Part shown: piece by piece, positions 7,839 to 15,800 of the stretch
How positions within the stretch are numbered: position 1 is the first letter of the stretch
Layout of the letters: each line of letters begins with the position of its first letter
Source of the DNA: an uncultured bacterium
GTDB lineage: Bacteria > Zixibacteria > MSB-5A5 > CAIYYT01
Assembly: GCA_903930455.1 (NCBI GenBank)
Contig: CAIYYT010000055.1
Location: forward strand, 1 to 38,880
Direction: 5' to 3'
Length of the DNA stretch: 38,880 bases
The notes under the pieces: model-generated
Database searches by the model: none
What the model was told of the DNA's origin: nothing
The model's input: only the letters and a program-made list of their open reading frames with translations
Translations under genes and position numbers: made by a program

Positions 7839-7970
7839 TCGAGCACCACGCAGTTCAAGCAAAGTTTTTTGTTGACTCGCCTAACTTATTGATGTCCATT
7901 GTTATGCAGGTGAGTTAGCGGGGGATTGTTGGAGGTTGCTGTCGCAGGCCTGTTAGTCTGGTGGAACACT

Positions 7971-8009
7971 TTGTACCCCACCCAGAGCCTTGCGTCGGGT
8001 GGGTTTTTC
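7971..8009 (+). repeat. Dispersed palindrome family A, copy 1
   Basis: TTGTACCCCACCCAGAGCCT continues to TGCGTCGGGTGGGTTTTTC. The CCCACCC and GGGTGGG arms enclose a 13-nt loop and a T5 run follows, so it could also work as a terminator. The reverse complement of 17642-17680 is nearly the same sequence, differing only in part of the loop and one base of the tail. This shows a mobile or dispersed repeat rather than a gene-specific terminator. Confidence 0.75.
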
Positions 8010-8134
8010 TTTGCTGGCTGTATCTTGCATCTTGCCACTGCTTCTAACGTGAAACCGCGACCTCCTTCCGTTCCGTCCTCTTGCGCTCCGCCTTTCACCA
8101 ATACCTCAACAATATCAATCACTTAGCTCGGCAG

Positions 8135-8157
8135 GTCAAAACCGCTTCGGTTTTGAC
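8135..8157. repeat. Perfect palindrome, 10-bp arms
   Basis: GTCAAAACCG (8135-8144), CTT, CGGTTTTGAC (8148-8157). A tight hairpin in non-coding sequence, similar in style to the GTCGAAACC/GGTTTCGAC units near 17.5 kb but with a different core. Confidence 0.6.
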
Positions 8158-8521
8158 ACCCTCTGCTCACCCCCTTTTTGTAGTGCTCTTGTAGATAAAT
8201 CACCCCCACCCCAGTTAGTAGAACGCTGGTTGCGGCACCGAAGGTCACCCCGGAGTGCTCTGCGGGTCGGGTGATTAGCGGCAGAGCAAAATCGTGTTGG
8301 GTTTTGTGTTCTACCTCCTACTCGATCAGGAATCGCCTGCGGTCTAACGGCAACGACTAAGCTAATGAAACGCCAAACAATAACCGTTACGACCCAGGAC
8401 ATGTTCGTACTTCGCCGTGGTGAGTGAGTCTGTCGTTACAAACCTAGTGGCTCGCGCTGTTTGATACAAGCCGTCCGGCTGACACGCTTTGATGTGTGAT
8501 ACGGATTGGGCAGGGTGGAAG

Positions 8522-8598
8522 GTCGCGACTAAAGTCGCTCCTACACCTTGGCAATTAACGTAGTCCCTAGGCTTTGTAGGAGCGACTTTAGTCGCGAC
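8522..8598. repeat. Inverted pair of REP-like units (BIME-like)
   Basis: GTCGCGACTAAAGTCGCTCC plus TACA (8522-8545) is the exact reverse complement of TGTAGGAGCGACTTTAGTCG plus CGAC (8575-8598). The 24-bp arms are perfect, with a 29-nt spacer. Each arm contains its own smaller palindrome (GTCGCGACTAAAGTCGC). The unit resembles the TGTAGGAGCGNNCTTNNNCGCGA style of REP elements known from pseudomonads, where inverted pairs are mobilised by RAYT (TnpA_REP) transposases. No RAYT gene is in this window. Confidence 0.75.
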
Positions 8599-8634
8599 TC
8601 GGGTAACGGGTACCCCACATCAAAGCACCGGTGC

Positions 8635-8653
8635 CCCATCGACTTCTGATGGG
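8635..8653. repeat. Short palindrome
   Basis: CCCATC (8635-8640), GACTTCT, GATGGG (8648-8653). It lies just after a GGTACCCCACATCAAAGCAC segment containing further small palindromes (GGTACC, CACCGGTG). Probably a decayed dispersed repeat. Confidence 0.4.
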
Positions 8654-8946
8654 TCTCGTATGTCTTCCGTGGCGATCGTCTTCGATTTGGGTCAAACCTG
8701 TCAAGATGATCACTACCGAAGAACAGTTAACACCGTCAACCGGAACCCAGTAATAGAGCGTATCGTGACAACCGCGAGTCCGATCGACCTCGCTACAATA
8801 GCGGACGTTTGCGATGTCGATGACTTTATGGAGGAGCGTCCCCTTTTCCCCGCAACCCGTTCCGGCTCTTTGGCAATTTGACGGATGACTTGATCCTGTC
8901 GTTGTCGTACGTGTTTCCCTCTGGGGACACTTCGTTCGCCCGTACC

Positions 8947-8974
8947 TGGTGCCCACCGCTTGCGGTGGGTTTTC
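8947..8974. repeat. Palindrome followed by a T-run
   Basis: CCCACCGC-TT-GCGGTGGG followed by TTTTC: an 8-bp perfect stem with a 2-nt separation, terminator-like on the plus strand although no gene precedes it. A second inverted repeat, CGTCAGGAA...TTCCTGACG, follows within about 25 nt. Confidence 0.5.
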
Positions 8975-9186
8975 TCCGCTATGCGCCGTCAGGAATCCTT
9001 TCCTGACGGATCAGCAAGGCGGGAATCCAGGCTTGTTACCACGGCGCGATACGACCATCAAAACACGATCGGGAACCCAGAGTCAAACAGGCCAACCATC
9101 CGCCTGCGGGAGTTGACGGCCTAGGCCCGCTTGTTCTTTGACATTGTGAATACTTGCTCGGACCAATGTGGTACGGCCCTCTGCAA

Positions 9187-9756
9187 CTATTCCCTGCCGG
9201 GGCGATTTAGCGAGCGCCAGTCATCGGGGGTGTTTTTGTCGAGCCACTTGAGGAAATCGAGTTCGGATTTGAGAAACTTGATCCGGTGCTTGATCACGGC
9301 CAGCTTGCCGAAAGACATCTCCCCTTCTCGTTCCGCCCGCGCCCAGACATCCTGAATACCCTCCAGCTCCTTCTGCAACGCTTCCTGTCTATGTTCAAGC
9401 AGCTTCTTGAAAGATACCGTGTCGGCGGCGAATCGATCAGCAAATCCCAGCAACAGATCAAAATCAAAGTAGACGTGGTTATAGAATAGCTGCGATACGA
9501 CCTCGTGATTCTGAAGTATCTCTCTCCCCTTGTCCACTAAACGGTATTCTTTCTTCAGTTCCGCTTGATCCTTCTGGAGCAGTTCCACTAGACCGGCGCG
9601 CGCCAGCTTGCGCAGTGAGTAATACAAATGGGGGCGTGAATACTCCGCCCAGTAGTCGGCGCCCATCTCAATCAAACGGCGATCGATTTCCCAGGCGTGC
9701 GCCGCTCGTTCAGAAAGGAACGCCAGAATGATCAGGTCGGTGCGGGTAATCGCCAT
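9187..9756 (-). CDS. PadR family transcriptional regulator
   Basis: A 189-residue protein. The first about 80 residues form the PadR winged helix: LIILAFLSERAAHAWEIDRR, then YSRPHLYYSLRKLARAGLVE (recognition helix) and a wing with KKEYRLVDKGREIL. The remaining about 100 residues are a charged helical region (EHRQEALQKELEGIQDVWAR, IKHRIKFLKSELDFLKWLDK) fitting the C-terminal dimerisation domain of the longer, VirA-type PadR subfamily. PadR proteins are usually repressors that respond to small hydrophobic compounds and often control efflux pumps; no such pump gene is next to it. It is divergent from the HD-GYP regulator gene, so the 214-nt gap probably holds its autoregulatory operator. Confidence 0.88.
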   Translation of the reverse strand: MAITRTDLIILAFLSERAAHAWEIDRRLIEMGADYWAEYSRPHLYYSLRKLARAGLVELLQKDQAELKKEYRLVDKGREILQNHEVVSQLFYNHVYFDFDLLLGFADRFAADTVSFKKLLEHRQEALQKELEGIQDVWARAEREGEMSFGKLAVIKHRIKFLKSELDFLKWLDKNTPDDWRSLNRPGRE

Positions 9757-9970
9757 AACTCATTATTGGTAACGCGCGGAGCGCTGTCAACATTTTACTG
9801 TTCCGACAACGTTGCCGGATGGCACACTATGTAATAAATGCACAGCGCTTTTCCTCAATGCCAGTGCGGCCACTGACGATATCTTCAACGAAAGGGAGGT
9901 GGGCATATACCGATCGAACGTACTTTTTGACAATCGCTGACGAACTGAACCTACATGATGGCGAGAGAGC
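9757..9970. promoter_or_regulatory. Divergent promoter region between padR-like and HD-GYP genes
   Basis: This 214-nt gap should contain the start sites of both flanking genes. The only structure I see is a small hairpin, CAGTG-CGGC-CACTG, at 9862-9875. I could not define convincing -10/-35 boxes or a PadR operator by eye. Confidence 0.35.
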
Positions 9971-11488
9971 ATGGCGTTTAAGAGCAGAATACTGGTGGTA
10001 GATGATGATCCGGAGGTATGCGAAGTCGCTGCCGAGATGCTGCGCGACAACGTTCACCTCGCTGTGGCATCGGAGACCGATCCCGAGAAGGCCATTGGGC
10101 TGGTGAAGGGTTCACAGTTCGACCTGATCTTGACCGACTTGATGATGGGCAGCCACTCCGGCATGGAAATGCTCGAAGCGGCGCTGGAAGCCGATCCCGA
10201 CACAGTAGTTGTGTTCATGACCGGTTATCCGACGGTCGAAAATGCCACCCAAGCGCTGAAATGCGGCGCCTACGACTTTCTGGTCAAACCATTCCAATTG
10301 GAGCAGTTGCTCGCCACCGTCGAGCGTGGTCTTCGCAAATTGCAGCTTTCGCGCGAAAACATCCGACTCAAAGAGCAACTGGCCCTTTTCAAAATTGCCG
10401 AGGCGATGGGTCTGACGATTCATCTCAGCACAGCGCTCAATCAGGTGCTAAAATTGACCATGAAAGAGTTCAATGTCGAAGCCGCGTCAATTCTGCTCTT
10501 CGATCCTTCCAAACCGGCGCCGTTCGTAATGCAGGCCTTGCAGACGCAATCTGGGATCGACCGTAGCTTCCTCGAGGGCAAAACCAACCACTCGCTGATG
10601 GCGGTCAAGTCGAAAATCGTGGAGATAGAGAATGTCTACGCCAGTTCCGCAGCCGCCGAGGATGTACTTGAACAAGACCGGATAACAACCTATCTCTCCT
10701 GCCCGCTTTTAATCCGCGGGCGCGTGATCGGCGTTCTCAATATGCAGCGCGCAAACGTCCATCACGAATTTGCGACCGGCGAACTGCAATCACTAAAAGT
10801 AATCGCTTCCAAAGCCGCTTATGCGATCAGCAACTCGAAGCTTTACGATGACCTCGAGAAGGCGTATCTTTCTACGATTATGGCGCTGGCCAACGCGGTC
10901 GAAGCGCGCGATCGATATACCAGTGGTCATACGGTGCGCGTGACCTATCTTGCCGAGTTGATGGCCAAGGAATTCGGCTGGGACGAAGAACGGATGTTCA
11001 TCCTCTCGATGGGTTGTTCGCTTCACGATATCGGCAAGATCGGTGTGCCCGACTCCATCCTCAACAAACCCGGTTTCCTCAATCAGCGTGAGATGACGAT
11101 AATGCGCAAACATACCGAGCTTGGTGCGCGAATCGTTGAAGGCATCGATTTCCTGAGACCCTGCCTCTCTTATATCACCGCACATCACGAGTGGTGGGAC
11201 GGCAGCGGCTATCCCAGTGGACTAAAAGACGAAGAGATCCCCCAAGAGGGACGCATTCTGGCTGTGGCCGATTCATTCGATGCCATGGTCACCGACAGAC
11301 CTTATCGCCGCAGCCGTTCAATCGAGCAGGCGGTCCAGGAACTAGTCGATTTCTCCGGCAAGCAGTTTGACCCTGCGATTGTAGAGATCTTCCTCGAAGC
11401 ACTCAACAAGCATCGTGAGAAGATTGAAGTGATTTATGGGGCTGCCGTTTCCGATCGCAGCTTCAAAACGGCACCGGCGAAAACGTAA
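9971..11488 (+). CDS. Response regulator with REC, GAF and HD-GYP domains (c-di-GMP phosphodiesterase)
   Basis: A 505-residue, three-domain signalling protein. Residues 6-120 are a receiver: acidic pocket VVDDDPE, phospho-acceptor Asp56 in LILTDLMM, and the conserved Lys in LVKPFQLEQLL. A coiled linker leads to a GAF-like sensor at about 150-290 (ASILLFDPS, LSCPLLIRGRVIGVLNMQ). The C-terminal about 200 residues are a complete HD-GYP domain: GCSLHDIGKIGVPDSIL, ITAHHEWWDGSGYPSGL and ILAVADSFDAMVTDRPYR. HD-GYP proteins hydrolyse cyclic di-GMP at a bi- or tri-metal site, and all the usual ligands appear present. No histidine kinase is adjacent, so the partner is unknown. The last 26 nt overlap the convergent M50 protease gene. 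Confidence 0.94.
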   Translation: MAFKSRILVVDDDPEVCEVAAEMLRDNVHLAVASETDPEKAIGLVKGSQFDLILTDLMMGSHSGMEMLEAALEADPDTVVVFMTGYPTVENATQALKCGAYDFLVKPFQLEQLLATVERGLRKLQLSRENIRLKEQLALFKIAEAMGLTIHLSTALNQVLKLTMKEFNVEAASILLFDPSKPAPFVMQALQTQSGIDRSFLEGKTNHSLMAVKSKIVEIENVYASSAAAEDVLEQDRITTYLSCPLLIRGRVIGVLNMQRANVHHEFATGELQSLKVIASKAAYAISNSKLYDDLEKAYLSTIMALANAVEARDRYTSGHTVRVTYLAELMAKEFGWDEERMFILSMGCSLHDIGKIGVPDSILNKPGFLNQREMTIMRKHTELGARIVEGIDFLRPCLSYITAHHEWWDGSGYPSGLKDEEIPQEGRILAVADSFDAMVTDRPYRRSRSIEQAVQELVDFSGKQFDPAIVEIFLEALNKHREKIEVIYGAAVSDRSFKTAPAKT

Positions 11489-12530
11489 GCAGGAAGATCA
11501 CCATCGCCACCCACCCCGTCCAGCGACAACGTTGTTCCAATGGCTGATAGTCATTCAGCGTCGGCGGATGACCAAATCGGATCACGAAGAAAATCATTAT
11601 CGCCCAAATCCACCAGCCCTGCCAGATAAATCCCAGACCGATTAGTGCGACAAACACACCGCGTGAAACCAGACGATGCCAGCGCGGCGACAGGGCGTAG
11701 ACGATGTGTCCGCCGTCGAGCTGACCCACAGGGAGCAGATTCAGCATGGTGACCACCAGCCCGACCCACGCAGCAAACAACATCGGATTATCCTGCAGAA
11801 AGATGTTGTAGCCGTCAGGGATGGACGCTGGAATTACAATCGCCTGGGCCAAGCGCATAATCAGCGGCTCCACCAATTTCGGCACATCCAGCCCCGTGGG
11901 CATGGGATGAATCACAACATTGGCAAGCCCGAAAAACAGAAACACCAGAGCCACCACGAACCCGGCGATAGGCCCGTAAGCGCCCACTTCCAGCAGATCC
12001 CGGCGCGAAGGAAACGGCGAATTCGACTTAATGAACGCCCCGAAGGTTCCGATTGCCGAGGGAGCTGGCAGGAAGTATGGTAGCGAGACGCGAATTCCCC
12101 TTCGGCGCGCCGCCAAATAATGGCCGAACTCATGAAACAGAAGAATCAAGAGCAGCGGAATTGCGAATTTCTGCCAGTGGAGGATGATGCTGAAATCGCG
12201 AAAGACTCTACTGCCTTCAATTATCCAAGCGGGCACAATCGACACCGAGATCGCCGTCGCTACAAACAGCACGATGTTCAGCCAAGGGATACGCCGTTGT
12301 GCGGGGGAAATACTGACGTTCACGACTGTTCCGTTCTGGGACACCTTCAGAGCATATCCGAGCGCCTTCAGTTCCTCGGCCAGGACCGAACGCCAGCCAT
12401 CGGTGTTCTCGACAATCGTCCCCCGTAGATTGACTTCTTGCCCTCGGGAATAATAGCCGTCCACGGACACGTGTCGGCTCACGAGAGTGACGAGTGTTTC
12501 AATGGTACTGGCGGCAACAGGCGAATTCAT
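11463..12530 (-). CDS. Site-2 protease-like M50 membrane metalloprotease
   Basis: A 355-residue polytopic membrane protein. After a soluble N-terminal domain of about 80 residues, a membrane core carries the zinc motif LFHEFGHYLAARRRG (H133, E134, H137) and the second signature NLLPVGQLDGGHIVYAL (zinc-ligand Asp271). The NAxxGP-like motif appears as VGAYGPIAGF near residue 181. These are the hallmarks of M50 intramembrane proteases of the S2P class, here closest to the short, PDZ-free forms seen widely in bacteria and plants (EGY-like). The substrate is unknown. An AAGGA ribosome binding site precedes ATG 12530. The gene ends inside the 3' end of the convergent HD-GYP gene, which may make the two mutually interfering. 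Confidence 0.9.
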   Translation of the reverse strand: MNSPVAASTIETLVTLVSRHVSVDGYYSRGQEVNLRGTIVENTDGWRSVLAEELKALGYALKVSQNGTVVNVSISPAQRRIPWLNIVLFVATAISVSIVPAWIIEGSRVFRDFSIILHWQKFAIPLLLILLFHEFGHYLAARRRGIRVSLPYFLPAPSAIGTFGAFIKSNSPFPSRRDLLEVGAYGPIAGFVVALVFLFFGLANVVIHPMPTGLDVPKLVEPLIMRLAQAIVIPASIPDGYNIFLQDNPMLFAAWVGLVVTMLNLLPVGQLDGGHIVYALSPRWHRLVSRGVFVALIGLGFIWQGWWIWAIMIFFVIRFGHPPTLNDYQPLEQRCRWTGWVAMVIFLLTFSPVPF

Positions 12531-12744
12531 ATCATTCCTTCAACACTTCCACGCGGCACTGGTTCCTGCTTTCGAGTACAGGCCGTGAGTGCCACCAAGA
12601 TACGAATGTCGTTTTGCTAACACCATCGTAAAAAGCTCTCAGAGGCCAGTGGCGCGCTTTTCGGAGCTTCGTGCAACACAACACACACAAGCCCCCCAGC
12701 ATCCACTGAAAACCAGCCGGCAACAGTTCCGAAGCGAGACAGAC
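12531..12744. other. Intergenic region upstream of the M50 gene
   Basis: A gap on the minus strand between the terminator of the large secreted-protein gene and the start of the M50 gene. It should contain the M50 promoter. I see no gene or clear promoter boxes; the short track ORFs here are antisense or overlapping shadows. Confidence 0.4.
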
Positions 12745-12777
12745 AAAAAAAGAGCAAGGGTCTTTCGACCCTTGCTC
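12745..12777 (-). terminator. Rho-independent terminator of the PQQ/dockerin-like gene
   Basis: On the minus strand GAGCAAGGGTC, loop GAAA, GACCCTTGCTC is followed by T7. The 11-bp stem is perfect and starts 32 nt after the stop codon of the gene at 12809-16711, a textbook intrinsic terminator. Confidence 0.93.
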
Positions 12778-12808
12778 ACACTATCTCAACAACGTTAAAG
12801 CTGCGAGA

Positions 12809-15800
12809 TTAGAAAACGAACGTGCTCTTCGGCGGCGTAGTCGAGAGGCCGAAGAAATACGCAGCAAGATACGTAACGTCAGCCGCGTTCACAACACCAC
12901 TATTGTCCACATCACCCAAGTGCTTGAACGGCACCGGGCCGGCGCCGAGACCATGGACGTATCTCGACAAACGCACAAGGTCGCGCAAATCAATGACATT
13001 GTTATTATCGATGTCACCGCGGCCGAAGCCGGCGAGCTTGTTCACGAACTTCCGGAGATTGTCGACATCCGTTGGCGATGTGTACGCAGATAGTCCGAAC
13101 GTAGCAAAGCCGAACGTGTGATGCCCATAGGCGCCCAGATCGGTCTTGCCAAAGGCAACCTCGTACGACTTGTCATAGGATGAGACGTCGACAGGTGTTT
13201 TGATTGTTATGCTGCCTTCAGCATACTTATCAATCCAGTTGTACAAACTGTCGAATTGCAGGTCTTGCTGGTAGTCGTCTCTGCTGTGCATGATACGACC
13301 ATTGTACATCGGGTCGGTCGGGGTGCCATCAGGCCAATTGGAACCCTTGCTGGGAAGACCAATTTGACCATAAGCTTTACCACTTCCGTACTCGTAAATG
13401 TAGCCCTTCTCAGCATCGCCTGTGCCTGCGTCAACATTAGTGAGAGAGACGTCCCAATCGACAAACGAACCGTAATACAGTCCGTTGATCGGCGTAGCAT
13501 TACGGTTGTTGATAGTCTGGACCGTCAGTTTGAAATCGGCGAAGGGAGCACCGTAAACGCCAATCTCTTGGGAATGTACCAGGATGCCCATAGACGGACC
13601 GTCCTGATTCGGATAGTAGCCCATACTCTGTCCAGAGTCGACCATCCCATAGGTGCAGATGTCGCCTTGGAGAGAAGTATAGGTTATACCGTCGGTTGTG
13701 TACTCGACAGGGAGCGTGACATTTGTCGCGCAACCACCGCAATCTTCTCCACTCGCGTAATACCCATACAGGAGGGTACCGTCAACGAGGGCATCCCAAG
13801 CGCCCTTGCCGGAGATAGGATTCCAGGCAGCGCTGTTCATGTCCTTCGCGTAGAACATGGAACCTTGGAACATGTGGTCGGAATCTGAAGCCGCTGTCGA
13901 CGGAGTGAACTCACGCGCGTAGTCGCCATGACCGAGCAAACCGATATTGTTGGCCCACGCAACACCGACAGTACCAAAGTGCATGGTGTCGATGTCGATT
14001 CCGCAGTACATATACGGCATCGAGTACGCAATTTCCGACTGTACACCCTGCGGACTGCCGAAAGGAATCTCAGGGTTGTAGTCCGGATCGTTAGTCGAAA
14101 GTTCGACGTAGAACTCATTCACGCCGAGCTTCTTCATCAGGGGAAGAGTAAACACGAACGTGAAATCCGCAGATCCGCCCGCAGCGATGGTGCCATGATC
14201 GCCCGACACCCAGTGAGCCCAAGTCGGAATACCGAGGCGAGCCGAATTGGCAATAGCAGGCTTAACCTGTGTACCCGGCAAGTACTCGTCACCCTCTCCG
14301 TTCTGCACGAGAGATTGCTCAATGAACTTACTGTACTTTGGTTCATCATTGGGCAATATATCTCCGACCTTGTGGTCAATGAGATTGGCTGCCAGATTGG
14401 CGGCCAGTTTTTGGTCGGATAAAGAAACAGTGCGAATCTTCGCGAACACAAGACCGTCAGACAATGTGGTGGTGTAAGTCAAGTCCGCACAGCCGGTGTT
14501 CGTGACGGCAGCGGTAGCCGTTCTCTGAACCGGACCTAGTAAGGCTTCGGCATCATTCGTGCTGTTGAACTGCACGAAGGTCGTAGGTACGACCAAACGC
14601 GGACGAACGCCCTTGTCTCTAAAAGCAAGCACAAGGCCGCTACCAACAACTGCCGTGCCGGCAGAATTAAGCTGCCGATAAGTTGTTGTCACGATATAGT
14701 CGTGGCCGTCAACATTACTGTGAGCAATCGCGGTACCATTAACATAGCCGCTTGTCGCGTACTGGGTGACAACGTCGCCGGTGTTACCATTGACAATTTT
14801 CCAGACACCAAAGCCCGTAGTCCTGTCTGTAACACCGTAGAAAACCCAATTGTCTTGAGTAACCGTTGCAGAATTCCACACCTGGTTATCCCAATTCGTT
14901 GAAGTACCATTAATCGCCCAAACGGTGGAATTGTACGTATTGACCGCGCGGATTCCGCGAGTGGTTGGCGCACCGTTATAGCCGGACGTGTTGTAATTGG
15001 AAAACACGGCTATCGGGCCAGCGGGCGAAGCCATCGTTGCCGCCGGAGCGTTCCAAGCCGCACCCTCAGTCATGTCAGCAAACCACAGCTGTGCACCAGT
15101 TGCCGGGTTAAGGTCTTGACGATAGCCGCAATAGCCGTCGTCGACATTACGAACAGCAGCCGATTGGATAAACAGATTGCCGCAGCGATAAGACGGGGCG
15201 GAGAAGAAACCACCCGGATATAGCAATTGCACGGCTGCCGGTTGCTCATATACCCAGTTCTGCGTGAACACGTTCGTGACCGTATTAAAACGCAGGCTAT
15301 AGACACAGCCCAAAGCCGGCGCGAGCGTAGTAACGTTCGCAGTTCCGATGAACAGGTTAGTACCGTCACTCGACAAACTGCCCATCATTTTGGCGGTAAT
15401 AGTCGACGACGGAGTAACCGTCAGATTGGTGTAGCCCAGTGTGACGCCGGTATTCTTATTCAAAGCATACAGGACACCACCCTGGTTTCCAAAGAAGACT
15501 ACGTCGCCAATAATCACTGGCGGCGAGACTTGGGTGGAAGCAGTTCCACTCTCGAGAACGGTACCGAGGCCAGCGCCTCTTCCCCAACCGAGAGCGCCGG
15601 TGACCGCATTAACCCTCAAAAATCCGGCCGGACCGCCAGCGACAGTAGCGCCGGTACCCATGTACAGCCAGCCATCTTCAATGGCTGGAGCTGACAAGAG
15701 CGTCGAGACCGCTGGACCCCAGGGGAGAGTTATCGAACTCCAAAGGGGAGTACCGGTAGACAGTTCCAAACAGACGACACGGTCTGCGTAGACCACGTAC

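Larger units (their letters stand above)
7784..9186. other. 1.4-kb repeat-rich intergenic region without convincing genes
   Basis: Between pckA (plus) and the padR gene (minus) nothing reads as a real protein. The track ORFs here (7926, 7886-, 8136-, 8588-, 8660, 9131) are short, overlap each other on both strands, lack good ribosome binding sites and mostly translate palindromes. The region holds at least six perfect or near-perfect inverted repeats, listed separately. No tRNA or transposase is visible. It may be a landing zone for REP/MITE-like elements or carry decayed genes. Confidence 0.6.

Noticed and set aside
7886-8126. Overlapping ORFs 7926-8126 (+) and 7886-8122 (-)
   Set aside because: Both mainly translate the family A palindrome and nearby non-coding sequence; neither has a sensible start or homology.
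8588-8956. ORF on the minus strand (122 aa) and the overlapping plus ORF 8660-8881
   Set aside because: Low-complexity, no ribosome binding site, no family resemblance, and made partly of palindromes.
7784-9186. CRISPR array
   Set aside because: Repeats are palindromic and irregularly spaced, with no run of equal direct repeats and spacers; no cas genes nearby.
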